Assembly: GCA_910591455.2 (NCBI GenBank)
Contig: OU342820.1
Coordinates: forward strand, 930,001-994,000
Length of the DNA stretch: 64,000 nucleotides
Direction: 5' to 3'
Source: Pholis gunnellus
Lineage: Eukaryota; Chordata; Actinopteri; Perciformes; Pholidae
A model generated the notes under the pieces. The model made no database searches. It worked only from the letters and a program-made list of their open reading frames with translations, and was not told the origin of the DNA. A program made the translations under genes and the position numbers. Every line of letters starts with the position of its first letter. Positions within the stretch are counted from its first letter, which is position 1. Below are positions 10,675-27,927 of this stretch, in pieces.

Positions 10675-13574
10675 GACTCGCAAGCTAACAAGCGTTGAGT
10701 AAAACCGTCGGTGTTGACTAATTTATAGTGCTAGCTGTTAGCTGCATCGGGCAGCTGAGTGCGAAGTTACCTCTGCTTGTTTTTGTTGACCAGCGGGATC
10801 AGAGAGCAGGCGAGCGGGATTGAGGTGAGCTCAGAGGCGAGGCCAGAAAACACGGTATTTCTTCCCACGACATAGTGGCTACTTATCGTTAGCTTAACGT
10901 TATGTGTTTTCCCCGAGGCCTCCAAAAAAGTATGAAGTCTTCGGCAAAATGACCTCGTCCCCCTTCCTAAGGCTTATAAAGCCGACTCACTGTCCGGTTG
11001 TTATCGGCTTAAATCAATATGGTGTCCGAATATTTGGGTTTGGAATGGACCACATCCCCTCCAATCCATTACCTCAACGCAACTTCAGGATCTGATTTCT
11101 CATCAGTTAAGCTGCGCTGAAATGACAAAAACGGGACATCCGGTGGGAACTTCAAAATAAAAGTCATCTACGCATTTAAAAGTGGCACAATGAAAATTAA
11201 GCATTTCATTATTAAATCAAAGTATTTATGGAGGAAAAAAAACGTTGAATCAATTAAAATTATTATTTTATATAGTTTTCAATGTTACAAGGTTTTATTT
11301 GTCATTGTACAATAGGGTTGCACAACGACATTTAGACTGTAGTCCCAATTTGCTACATAGGTTAAAAAAATAAATATATATTATATATGTAGGGTGGAGG
11401 ATGGATAATTAGTTAATTAATCCCATTAATGAATTAATCCCAGCCAGAGGAAATAAACTGTTTTGAAGTCTGATGGTTCGGCAGCTGATACTTCGGTATC
11501 TCTCTCCAGATGGCAGCAGGTGAACAGGTTGTAGCTGTGGTGGGTTTTGTCCTATCCCCTTAACTCTTCTCAGGCTCCTCTTCTCACCAATGCCATTGAT
11601 GCCCAGTAGATGGGTACCAATGATGTTCTGAGCGGTTTTAATCACCCGCCGTGCACACCCCATACCAGTTTGTAGCGTTTGCAGTCAGGATGCTTTCTAT
11701 GGAAACTTGGCACAGGAATTTTGCGTGCGTCATCGCCTCCTTTTTTCTAAAATCAACCATAAGCTCCTTGGTTTTACTGACGACGTACAGCAGGTTGTTC
11801 TCTGAGCTCCACTCTGCAAGGTTGTTGATTCCCTCTCCCAATGAAGTCTCATTGTTGTGTGTACGATTGTTAACCCGGCCGATGACGGTAGTGTCATTTG
11901 CCAACTTCACAACAGAGTTCTCTTCATGTTTGGGGTCATGGGTGTGCAGTGTGAAGGAGGGGGCTGAGCACACGGCCCTGAGGGGCTCCGGTGTTCAACA
12001 CCAGAATGGAGGTTTGGCTGCCAATCTGAACTGCCTGGGGTCCGTTTGGGAGGAAGTCTAATAGCCAGCTGCAGAGTGACGTTCTCAAGCCCAGAGTGCG
12101 ACATTTACCAATCAGTTTCATGGAGGAGATTGTGTTGAAGGCTGAGCTGAAATCGAGAAACTAAGCCACAGACCTGCTGATGCCAGACAGCGTGTCTGGG
12201 AATAATCTGCTAGTTTTCAACCAGCTTTGTATTGTTAAAATGTGGGTAGTATATGCTACTGAACGATGTTGAACTCCCCTCCATATTGACAGCAGCCAAG
12301 GGTCCCTTTTCCACCCGTTACTGTGAATTTAACAGGATTTACAAAACATACCTGTTTGAGTTAGTTGCTGCACCGTGTGGTAAGATTGTTAACATCAAGC
12401 ATCCTAAACACCTTTAGTATTTTTTATGGAGGCCTTGAATACCAAAATTGATCTTGTGCGTTGGGACATCCAGAGCAGTAACTTTCACAGTCACTGTAAA
12501 GACCTGCACAATATTAAGTCCTAAACTAAACTTATGAGTGACAATCTGGTATAACCACCAATACTGTAATATAATTAGCTTTGTAGTGTAAATAGTCAAC
12601 GCCTTAAGTGCCAGTCAGGTTACATGACTCCACAAATGTTTTTTCATGGCATACAGAAGGAAAAGCTTAACCCAACTGTATTTATATTTAACAGGCTAAA
12701 ACGTTCAAAACAAGGAAGAGGGGTCCTTCTGAAATAACAGGTAAAGACATGAAAGTACATTTTAAAACTAGATTAGTCAAATAAAAAAAACAACCTAAAT
12801 GATCATTTTTGCTGTGTGACTTTTCTCCCAATGAAGCAGATTTGTAACAAAAGGGACACTTTGTGAGCCAATCCAATTTGTCAATATTCAGTTATTGAAG
12901 CACATGATTGACAGGTGCCTGCTGCTCTCTGAAGAAATTGCAAAAAAATGTGAATTTAATACCATCAGAAGGTACTTTTGTTGTACATTACTGATTTTGG
13001 TATAATCAATTGCTAACATTTAAGTGCTTGCTGTATTGCCAGATTGCAAAAGAGTTCATCGGACCATATGTAGCATCAATACATAGTATGGTTCATTATA
13101 GTCGATAGTTCGTTTGCATGCAGTGTATTACTGTTAAGACAAACGTATGCTTATCTATATATTTTTTTTAATCAACACTTCACCTGGTGGGCTAAAAAAA
13201 AAATGGATGTCAATAAATTCATACTTTTCATGTTAGTGCACCATATGTAGATTTATTTCATGCATTTGTAGATGAATAAAATGAGGATGTAACCCTAAAT
13301 TCACTTTAAACCACCTGCTCTCGTTAAGTCCACTTCACTGCTTCAATCCAGGTATTTCACTTTGTGTCATTGTCCTCTCCAGTTTTGACCTCCATAAATC
13401 AAATACCAATATGTAAATAGTGATATAGCAAAGGTCATTTCCTTCAGGATACGCCGAAATTCAGTTTTCTTGCCACAGTCCATTTTTTTTTTTTTACAGT
13501 AGGTCCAAGAGGAACCTTTGAACAGTTCATTTTCTTGGCAATAAAAACCAAACAAAAACACTGCAGACTGTTCT
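10675..13574. other. ube2z promoter and ube2z/atp5mc1 intergenic region
   Basis: The ube2z upstream side (10675-10880) is moderately CpG-rich and probably holds the 5' UTR and promoter. No TATA box was assigned. Apart from the LINE relic at 11405-12235, the rest is A/T-rich with no gene seen. Confidence 0.5.
11405..12235 (-). mobile_element. LINE (jockey/L2/Rex-type) reverse transcriptase relic with internal deletion
   Basis: Minus-strand frames give recognisable reverse-transcriptase and C-terminal pieces. These are GAPQGRVLSPLL, KLANDTTVIGRV (a degraded FADDT active-site motif), NNLAEWSSENNL with KTKELMVDFRKK, then VSIESILTANATNWYG, and near the end LLPSGERYRSISCRT. The order is right for a LINE ORF2, but the segment between the VDFRKK and SIESIL motifs is missing and the frame shifts between 11970 and 11640. 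It is a 5'-truncated, inactive copy. Confidence 0.8.
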
Positions 13575-13591
13575 TTTAGTTATCCCAACCA

Positions 13592-13597
13592 TTTATT
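13592..13597 (-). terminator. atp5mc1 polyadenylation signal AATAAA
   Basis: A canonical hexamer on the minus strand about 320 nt after the stop codon, a plausible distance for this short-3'-UTR gene. Confidence 0.65.
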
Positions 13598-13792
13598 TTG
13601 GACAGATTTCAACCGAAGTGAGGTCTTACATAAAACTTTTGAAAAACAAAAATAAGCTTAGGAACAAAAAAAAAAAAAATGTACGATTGGAGGTTGGTTA
13701 ACCTCAGATGTGAATATTTTTTCCATTTATATATATATATATTTCCCTTTGGAATACCCCATCAGCTCATTCAGAATTACCGTTCTGGAACA

Positions 13793-13816
13793 CCCCCCCC
13801 TCCCTCCCTCCCTCCT
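13793..13816 (-). other. G-quadruplex-type motif in atp5mc1 3' UTR
   Basis: On the transcribed strand the tract consists of G3 runs separated by single A, followed by a run of 8 G. It fits the four-G-tract pattern for an intramolecular quadruplex in RNA. Folding is inferred. Confidence 0.7.
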
Positions 13817-13918
13817 TCTCCAGATGGAAGGATGAGAGGCAAGGAGAAGGGAAGGAAAAGTAGACTGGGAGGAAGGGGTAAGTGATGGGAGCGGAGCCGT
13901 GGTAGCGTTAGCCAGGTT

Positions 13919-18595
<4,677 letters not shown>

Positions 18596-18603
18596 GGCTG
18601 GAG

Positions 18604-20073
18604 CTGGAGAGAAAAAGAACAATTTAAAGTCAGTGTTCTCATGCACAGGCGGACACTTTCTGTGTATCAAGCAGCAGATTCAGATCGACTGGTTTAAGGC
18701 CATTTCAGGACCGTGCAACTACCGCGCCACCAAAAGCTGTCAGGGGTTTAGGGGAGAGACAAGTTGTATATACATCTTATGTGATGAAATTTATGGTCTG
18801 CAATTCTTGATAAGCGGCATCTTAATGAAAAGATGCGAGCAATAAAGCCACCTACTTCCCAAATGGACAGGGATTCATAGTTTGCCTAGCAAAGTCTGAA
18901 AGCACTGGGATTCACTAGCAGGCTTCAGCTCGTTGCCAGTTTGTTCTTCACTGACCTGCAGTTCTGACAGCTTGGGACGTTACCTTAGGTTCACAGCTCA
19001 GGGTCAAAGTACACACCGTTACCAATGCATGCAAGTCTTCCATGTGAAATAAATCCGTTGCAAGGTTAAAAAACGAATCACTGGAGGGAATATCTTTGCA
19101 AAAGGTCAAGTCTAGCAACAACTGGATCGAGAAAAGCAGTCCTGGTCTGTTGGTCCTGGTCAGCTTTGCCAGAAAGGCTAATCCAAACGCATAGACTACT
19201 GACAAGGATCAACTCTAGATAAACCGCTATATGTCCACACATACTGCAGAACGGATGGCTTTAACACTCCCCAAATGCAAGACGCCATTAGCTTAAACCT
19301 CGAGGACATTTCTCCTGGGAAAGTTGTGCTGCAACATGTGGGCAGTATTTCACAAAAAAACGCCATTATGATTCTATTCTCGCAAGTCCAAGGTTAGCTC
19401 GCATGAACGAGTTACCTTTTCATACCAGAGTTTGGTTTACAGTCCTCGTAGAAGAAAGGGGGGGGGGGGGGGGGGGGGTAGCACAGGCGCTAAGCTGCTA
19501 AGCTAACCAGTCTGCAGACTTGAAGGTCAAAAAAGAACCACAGACTGTCACATTGGGCCTAGAAAGCAGACACGGTGCACTCCCCCGTTACAATGAACCT
19601 TAACCGTGCTGTAGTGCAATGACAAGGGGCGACAAGACACCACGGGTCCTCCACGGGGATGTCCTTGTAGCGGTGGATTGATTCAGCTCACGGTAGGCCC
19701 ACAGTGTCAGACATTTTACATTCAAGCGTCTAGTGAACGGCCGCGCTGAGGACGTGTAACCCTCTGCTTGCACCGGCAGTGACATTACAATAACCACAGA
19801 GGCTGGCCGAAACGACTGCTCGCGTTACTACTGCTCCATTACCTGTCGCATAGACACACGTACTAACGGACTCAGAAGTAATTTCTAGCAACCAATTCAT
19901 TGAATGGCCGACCTAGCTTGCTAGCTACCGAATGTTAGCAATGACAGCTAGCTTCGCAAGCATTTCCTGAGGACACAAACGGTGAAGTTTAAAATGCGAG
20001 ACGCGAATGCATTAACAACACGGACCAAAGTGAGTGTATATAAAGTGTAGGAGATATGAAAGGCAAACATTAC
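18604..20073 (-). other. atp5mc1: atp5mc1 5' UTR intron
   Basis: Bounded by donor GTAATG at 20073 and acceptor tctccag at 18604. It contains a 21-base G run (19458-19478) and otherwise nothing recognisable. Confidence 0.6.
19458..19478 (+). repeat. Poly(G)21 mononucleotide tract
   Basis: A run of 21 G on the plus strand (C on the transcribed strand) inside the first atp5mc1 intron. It is prone to length polymorphism and sequencing error. Confidence 0.9.
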
Positions 20074-20150
20074 CGGTTTGTTACGGCTTTCGGAGGGTCC
20101 GGATTAGCGGCTTTCGCACACAGTGGCAGTCAGTGAATGTAGGACGAGAC
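20074..20150 (-). other. atp5mc1: Probable atp5mc1 non-coding first exon
   Basis: GC-richer sequence ending at a good donor (caaaccg followed by GTAATG) at 20074. It lies directly downstream of the CCAAT-box region and upstream of the ATG exon. The 5' limit is a guess. Confidence 0.55.
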
Positions 20151-20200
20151 AAACTGTCACCTTGTACTTTATAAGATCAGCGTCTGCGTCCTAAACGCCC

Positions 20201-20477
20201 ATTGGTTAACGCCAACCCTCCTTCATTCATAATTGGCTTATCACCATGTGATATCCGTCACTCTAGCCTACTGTATAGAGCGTTATTTAAGTACAAGGTT
20301 TTTGATTGGTCAGGAGGTTTATAAGGGCGGGACTAAAGGAACGTTCATTAATTCTATTGGACAGAGTTGCCGGGAATGACGAGTTTACAAGAGGGAGCAG
20401 CCTTACAGCGGATGCAGTAAGGGAGCAACCATAGAGCAACCTTTCAAAGCACATCCAGTGTCCTATGTACCAATTGG
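20201..20477 (-). promoter_or_regulatory. atp5mc1 promoter region with five CCAAT boxes
   Basis: CCAAT (read on the minus strand) occurs at 20201-20205, 20232-20236, 20305-20309, 20356-20360 and 20473-20477, all in the orientation of the gene. No clear TATA box was seen at the expected place. NF-Y binding is an inference from the motif. Confidence 0.6.
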
Positions 20478-20579
20478 TTGGTCTGTGGGAAGTCCCGCCT
20501 TTTTTAATAAGATTCATGAAGTGTGTCCTTAAAGTCAGAACGTTTTTTGCATTGAACACTATCTACACATTTATGTAAC

Positions 20580-21950
20580 ACATTAAGAACACATTACTTT
20601 GTTGTTAAAGATTGTATTTTACCAACATATACGTCCACAATTAGCCATGTTTGACAACATGTAATAATTACAAATCAAAACACGCATTAGAAAAGCTAAA
20701 TTCCGGTAGACCTAAAGACAAAAAAATCCCCCATTTCATTAAGGATTTTAAACCAGAAAATATCTATCTTTCGCTTCTTATAATATAAAGACACACATTT
20801 AAAAAAACAGAAAAGACTACATTTTTTAAATATCTGAAATACTGAAACAATTGAAGTAATAGTGCAACAAACATGGGAAGTCCTTGAGCATGCTGCCATA
20901 ACTGGGCACCCAAAATATTAATAATGCAGTAAGATGTGAGATTAGCTGTGGACAGAAACAGACACAGGTGCTCACACACTCACTCACTCACTCACTCACC
21001 TATGATGAGGGACATGATGTCCCTTCCGCAGATAGTAATAATGAAATAAGGCTTGTGGAAGGAAGGCTGAACGTACAGATTAAATGAGGATGCAATATTA
21101 TGTCATGACAGTGTGGCTGATTACAGTAAACTGAGTGAGAGACGGACAGACGGATGAAGGCCAGCAGGAAGTAGATGGGTTCTGTTTTATAGGCGACAGC
21201 GCTACTGAATGATCAAATGAATGTTGCAGAGTAAAAAGTATATTATTTTCCAGCATGCACCTTCTGTTAAGAGGTGAAACAAACATTTATTTTTACTAAT
21301 ATTTTATATAGTATATCTTCATGCTTTAACAACTGGGATAGATAAACTTTGATTCTATCTTTTTCTTTAACTTTAACATTTTGACAGCCTTAGAGGAAGA
21401 GACACTATACTTCCTGTCTTAAGGAGAAAACTTCTACTGGGACACTTTAAAAAAAAGTTCCTCTACGGAAGTCTACAGCTGCCAATATTAAAATAAAATC
21501 ATCCAATTAAGATAACATTTTATTTTACATTTGTGTGCACATGATGTATGACATCACCTTAAAAATTACAAAAGTGAAAATAGAAATGTTCAAAATATCA
21601 GGATTATATTGTAAAAAAATTTCCTTTCCATCAAAAATGAACTGACCGCCTGCAACACCATGGCCAACACGGCTAGGAGCAGCTACACACTGAAAATCAC
21701 TACACAAACCTGAAAATGCAAGAAATCCAAAAGTATTAATTTTTGCCCGATAACATGAAGGAACAAACTGAAAATGTAGTTTCGCCTGGAAATTCATTGA
21801 ATCCTTTGCACAACCAACAAATAAAAAATACAAATCTCCACCAATTATCTAGAAAAGTTAAGAACAGAAGAGAATGGAAAACTTATGATGCCGCTGATGT
21901 CAACATATCTTCATTTGATGGTTCGTATGATATACCATGAAATGTAACTC
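20580..21950. other. Intergenic, no gene seen
   Basis: A/T-rich sequence with an (ACTC)n run at about 20978-20999 and chance ORFs only. Confidence 0.5.
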
Positions 21951-21954
21951 CTTG

Positions 21955-22330
21955 TATTTTGTGTGTTTTCTTACGGAAGCCAGCAAAGCGTGTCAATACT
22001 TGTAACATGCATACAGTCTTTTCAAAATAAACTTCAGTCTTCACAGGAAACTCAGTTAGCTTTAGGCAACAAAACTGCTTGGTTAGGTTTAGGAAAAGAT
22101 CGTCGCTCTGGTTTAAATAACCTCAGAAGTGCCGTTACCTAATTACGCAAGTAACGTGACAAAAACATGGACGTTAACTTGTCGTTTCACACTAAGGGAA
22201 CGACCTGCGGTCTTCTGGCTGAAAGGTTGCTGTTTGTTGGACCCATCCACCTCCTCTTCCGCCCGCCAGGTGTGGGATTTTACGGTATTTATAAGTCCTT
22301 GTTCACGTTTACGTGGATAACATGCGAAAA
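21955..22330 (+). repeat. Dispersed repeat C, copy 1
   Basis: Contains tcttttcaaaataaacttc, a ttaggtttagg motif, aattacgcaagtaacgtgac and ttggacccatccacctcc in order. The same order of motifs appears in diverged copies at 61180-61320, 61440-61650 and (right part) 62245-62400. Non-coding family, class unknown. Confidence 0.65.
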
Positions 22331-22770
22331 AATTCACGGGATGTCTACATTATTTGGCATCATTGGCATTATACATTATCCAGCCCGCTGATGTATTTGT
22401 GCATACTGCAAATATGGGTACTGATCTTGATGTTTTTTTCATCACTATTTAGAGGGGTGTGTTTTCCATATATTATGCATTCTTTTCTTATTTTCTTTAA
22501 ATAATTTTTTGTTCCATCTTATTTGACATTAATTATGGCATTCTAAGCTTGTTTTATGTTCATTATATGTTTATTTGTGCTACAAAGGTGCTACACCAAT
22601 ACAGTTTACTATTATTTTTACAATAATAATCATTATTAATAACCGTTGGATTGTACCACATTGCATTTTACTACATATGATATTATATCATTTGACAAAC
22701 AAACCTTTGAATCCTTAAACAATTGTTTTTCAGTATTGTCAGCCATAGACTTCCAAACACTCCCTCCCTG

Positions 22771-22797
22771 TGACCTGTGACCTCTGACCTCTGACCC
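22771..22797 (+). repeat. Four tandem TGACC(T/C) hexamers with 7-bp period
   Basis: TGACCT at 22771, 22778 and 22785 and TGACCC at 22792. Each hexamer is separated by one base, i.e. a DR1 arrangement of nuclear-receptor half-sites on the minus strand. It may be simple-sequence DNA. Confidence 0.6.
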
Positions 22798-22799
22798 TT

Positions 22800-25430
22800 G
22801 CACACTGTACTCTAATGTTGTCCGACTGCACACAGCAGCTCACTCCAGCCAGAGCAGCCATTCTAACCTCCTCCAGATGAAAACGTCAGCTAAATGTTGA
22901 AAATGTAAATGCCAATAATTCAGTGCCATTTACTGCCACCACTGAACAGAGGAGGAGAGCTGCCAGCTGATTGGCTGATCTCAGACGAATGTCCCGCTCA
23001 TAAATATTCATTATATCCTGTAAAGGAATTACAGATTCCTCTATAGAGACTCGGTGAGAGACACACAGACAAAGGTGAGACGTAGACCTCATTTATTTAC
23101 ACTCAGCAGAGAGCGCCAGAAGATAAGATGAAACATAGGCTGCTTTTCATTTTAGTTTCCTGTCAAAGTTACCTATAGGACCAAATCACAGGATATGATT
23201 GCTGCATGTGCAGCCTCTGAAGCTTACCTATTAAAAGTGTGCTCATGGTTTTCTCTTTGATTCTGACTTATTACACTGATGCTGGGTTGCACCTTCAAGG
23301 ATAAATCTGATTAGCTCTTATCAGGGTTTAGCTAAACTAAGTTTAAAATGAATAAATTCAGAGTTAAGTTTAAGCAAGGCTCTGTTACAAAATTCAAAAC
23401 TCATGGCCATTTAATAAATCTAAGTTTAAAACATAATCAAATAGGGTTTAATCAATATGGAGATGCTTGCTTACCGAAATTAAAGTCCATCGGTCGTTTG
23501 AGCCAAATTTGAAGAGATTCTCTCTCAGGCGTTCCAGAGAGATGGCGTTCACAGGAACGGACCAGACGGAGCCCGGACAACCTGAAAACAATGCCTCCGG
23601 TCACGGCTGTGGCATAAAAAGTCTAATAAAAGAATATCTAATTCCTCCTCTGTGGGGAAAAACTTAGTGGCGCAAATAATGTTTTCACTGTTAGAAAAAA
23701 AAAGACTTCCTATCCTATAATTTTCCTGCTCAGCTCCATAACAGTTTCTTTGCTCAACCGATATCTTGAGACATTCAGCAGCAGCGTTGAGTCTGTCCCC
23801 TAGCTTTCTTCAAATAACTTGTTTATCTTGCTCTGCTCGGTCCATCTCAAAAAGCGATCCATTTTAAAATGTAAACCTGGGTGGAATTTTATGATCTTGT
23901 AATTGTCAGACAGGAGGACACTCATCAAGTTACACACCTGCCCACTCCCTTCATGCTTTGCTGGACAAGAGGAACCTTCTATAACACATGGATAGCACCA
24001 AGGTGCAGCCCTCAACACCACAGCAGATCCCTCCTGCTAGTGGCCATCATTCTGTCATATGCAAACTTGGCTCCTGTGTTCTATTATGATAGAATATTTG
24101 TTATGTATCGGGGCCTAAACTAAAAAATGTGAAGAATACATCTGGAATTAATTACATTTCTAAAACTGAGATGACACAAGGTTTTCAAAAAGAAAATCAA
24201 CAACCCAAACAAGTGTTTTAATACATTTTATTCTCTCTATTTTGTTAAAAGGCGGACCGGGAATTGAAAGTGATTACTTCTCCACTGAAAAATGGTCTTA
24301 TCATTGTCCAACTAAAGTACATCTACAGATAGGATAAGGTGGTGAAGTCAGGAGCTCCACATATGCTCAGTTGGCCTTTTGCTCCCGTGCTGCCTTCAAA
24401 CTGTCCCACGGCCGTCCACCAGATGCCCTCCTAAACATGGGCTGGAGCAGATAACGGCTCAATGCTGGCCTTTTTAAAATGATATTTACACACAAAGATT
24501 CTGGATGGACCGTGAACATTTATTTGGGAGAAAGACTGAGTGAGGGATAAAGACAATATCTTTGTTTTGTAAGCAATGCGATGGACAGAGATTATATTTT
24601 CTTTGTGAGATTGTTTTATTGTGGAGGGAATTATACATCCATAAGAAAATGAGAATGACACAGATAACTACATTAACAGAAAACCGTTTTGTTGACTACT
24701 CTGTTAATTATAAATAAATAAAAATAAGATATTGACTAAAGCACTTGTTTACGGCCTGTGTGGTAATCTGTCTGCTATCTAATGTCTGACGCCGTGTTCT
24801 CAGATTGAAACAATTACATGTAAGCACAATATATAATTAGATAGGACTACAATATAATACAAACATAATAAACACGCATTTTTCTTTTACAGAATCAGGC
24901 CATAATTCAATGTTGTTTTCTGAATGGCCTTAGGCCTGCTTCCCCTTGTCTCAGCCTGCTCACCACAAACTCAAACCCAAGCCCACCAACCTAAAACACA
25001 ACTTATTTGCATAATGACGAAATTTCTTCCTTCTTTTATTCATTTATTTTGGCAGTATGTACATAAAAAAACAACAAACAAAAAAACCATCAGCATATCC
25101 TCGGTCCTTTAGTAGCATCAGTCTCACACATGCTGCAGAGTCAAGGAGGGATTTAGGAGATACTTGATTCTATTTGAACTTCAGGCAATGAGAAGGTTTG
25201 TGACCCGGCCGCCCTGCTGAAAACAGTGGAGTCAAAACTGAGCAATTTTGACCAAAGTTATTTTTGACAATAGGTGATAAACTGCAGCTTTAATAGGCTA
25301 CATCCAGGCGTTGGTCCCGAAATGATATCTACTTTTAGTGCTCGCTCACACAGATATTGCACCAATCAAATTCCAGTACCGACGTCTTACATAGACTAAT
25401 GTTTGTATATGCTGTCACTGCACAAAAAAT
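22800..25430. other. Intergenic, no gene seen
   Basis: Short ORFs only. No splice-bounded exons, RNA genes or confidently named repeats. Confidence 0.5.
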
Positions 25431-25434
25431 AAAT

Positions 25435-25548
<114 letters not shown>

Positions 25549-25628
25549 GAGACTGTCATCTTCATTAGTGCTGAGTGCCAATGTGGCCTCTGGATTTATT
25601 GGCAGGCAGAGGGGAAGCAGACATGTAT

Positions 25629-25659
<31 letters not shown>

Positions 25660-25768
25660 AACCTCCTCAGTATTCCACTCCACAGTAGCCTAGTAATAAT
25701 GACCAACCTCAGTGGGATCAATAGACTGGAGACAGAAGAGCCTGGTTAGCGCACACACACACACACCT
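25629..25768 (+). repeat. Two short (CA)n tracts
   Basis: CA runs at about 25629-25652 and 25750-25767 separated by about 100 bp of unique sequence. Confidence 0.8.
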
Positions 25769-25862
25769 TCAGATCCTCACCATGCTGGTCTGGTCTGATC
25801 TCAGGGAGATGGATAGCTCTATCCACACTGCAATTAATAATGCTTTTACAAGACTGATAGCA

Positions 25863-25866
<4 letters not shown>

Positions 25867-25914
<48 letters not shown>
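25867..25914 (+). repeat. (GT)24 microsatellite
   Basis: Pure GT tract on the plus strand, opposite in phase to the (CA)55 tract 320 bp to its left. Confidence 0.95.
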
Positions 25915-25917
<3 letters not shown>

Positions 25918-27333
25918 AGAGAGATCTATAGCACTGCTTCTCCTGTTTATGGAGCATATCCCAGCATGCAGTGGCTGAGAGGCAGGTGGTACTCATGTCC
26001 TTAGGACGTGGGAGACACAGGACATGGCAGCCTCAATTGTCCCTCCTGAGCCACTGTATGGTTAGTGAAAGGTTGTGGTTTTGGTTTAATGTTAATAAAG
26101 TAAACACACCAGGCCTCACGCTTACATCCTTGTTTATTAGATTAGGAGATTGAAACCAGACCACAATCTTTCCCTGACTTTACAGAAATAGTTTGACATT
26201 TTGGAAAATAACATTATCTCATTTGTTTAATCTGTAAAAAAACATCTTGTGGTTTTACAGGGAGTTATGTTTATTTTCTCCAATACACTCATTAATTAAA
26301 CTTTATGCATTACTATTAATATTTCGATCTGTTCTAAGCATTCAAGCCCCACCATTTTTTCCCCAAAATAAACCGAACCCTAACCCTCCAGCCGGCAAGT
26401 GTATTTTAAGAGGTTAATCATATTGGCATACATTTTGAGTGAGTTTTTGTGTCTTTTTTTAATTTATGGGGCAAAGACATGCTATTTTCCTGCTTTCTAC
26501 TCGGGGCATTGCTGCTGTATTATGTGCTTGATGCAATGCATCAAAACCAATGTTATGGCTGATCACTGACATTTACCAGAATGTGAAAAAATAAATCCTC
26601 CAAACAATTGCTTGCAGAAATTAATTCAAATTGTATGTGTTTTTTTCACGAAAAACAACAGTGACACTATGTAAACATACTGACATTTAAAGGGTACAAA
26701 TTCTGAAAATTAATTATCATTTGGTAGTTAAGATCAGGACTGAAGTTTGTTCAAATATTAACTAAAACAATCTATGAATATGTAATTTAATGTCAATTTT
26801 GCTGACATTGTTGTCCTCTAAGGAGCAACTTTTTGAAAGGTATGCACAAGAGTGAACCTCTAAATTAACCGTTAACAAGTAATGTATATCTATTTACTGC
26901 AAAGTCATTTGCATTTCATTATATTGTAATGGGTCTTTTTTGCCTACTTAGACATGTCTGCTCCAATTCCATTATTATTATATGAACGATGAGACGTTCA
27001 TGGAGCCTTTTCTGTATACATGTGTGTCTTCTCTCTGTGTGTGTGTGTGTGTGACTGTGGGTAGGGGACAGTGGGATGTGTTCTAATAAAGTCTTTGTTG
27101 GGTGGCTGTCTGACTCTGATGCCACCAGAGGCTACGACACAGAACATCAGCGCCTAATAAAGGGAGCTAATAAGACACACCCAAATAGTCTCATCATCAG
27201 GCATCGGATTAATTCATAGCGAAAAACTGTGAATGAGAAATTGCCACGTTAAGAGAAATGTGATGACCTGAACAAAGTCGGTGTCAGAGGAAGCATGCTT
27301 GATGTAAGCTGTGGAGCAGAGAGACTGGTTTTA

Positions 27334-27927
27334 GGCTACATCCACATAAAAATGTTCAAACAATCTCCGTCCACACAGACGTTTCAGCATTGTTTTCTAA
27401 ATGATTTCCGTCCAGACTAGCACGCCTGAAAACGCATATCACATGACTATCCTATCCTATCAGAGTATTATAGTACTCTTAAATAGTGAAAGGTTGTGCT
27501 TGATACTTAAGATATTCCTCTATAATCTTCCTCTATTTACTCAAATGGACAAATTTAATGAAAAAACAAGTTTTATTTTTCAAACTTAGTCACAGCGCTG
27601 CAGGTCTAAATCAAAATGTACTAGATTATGGGTCAATAAATGTGGCTAACACATGTCTCACTTGTTTCCTCTCTGTCTTGTTGTTGTCTGTTCTCACTCG
27701 TAGCTCTGCTGGTGGCTGGAAGTCCCTGTCGCACTGGAGAGCATTTATGCTTTTGTTCATTTACAGTTTCTTTGTGAACTTAACTATAGTTGTGCAGAAC
27801 AAAATGAGCATTAATAAGAAAGTCCTCTGTTTTGTGTTCATCGCCATTTTTGGGGGGTTAAAACTCTGGAGTAGTGTGGACGTGGATATGCATTTTAAAA
27901 AGGAAACGTAGTAGTGCGGATGTAGCC
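27334..27927. mobile_element. MITE-like element with ggctacatcc inverted termini
   Basis: The left end ggctacatccacata and the right end tgcggatgtagcc are inverted repeats (ggctacatcc(a/g)ca), 594 bp apart, with no transposase inside. A 117-codon ORF at 27558-27911 lies wholly in the element and is not considered a gene. The target duplication was not resolved. Confidence 0.6.

Larger units (their letters stand above)
13575..13918 (-). other. atp5mc1: atp5mc1 3' UTR with AATAAA signal
   Basis: From the stop codon to just past an AATAAA read on the minus strand at 13592-13597. It includes an (AT)n run near 13728-13742 and a G-rich tract at 13793-13816. The end position is an estimate. Confidence 0.65.

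Noticed and set aside
27558..27911. 117-codon plus-strand ORF with hydrophobic stretches
   Set aside because: It lies wholly within the inverted-repeat MITE-like element and has no transposase or other known motif.
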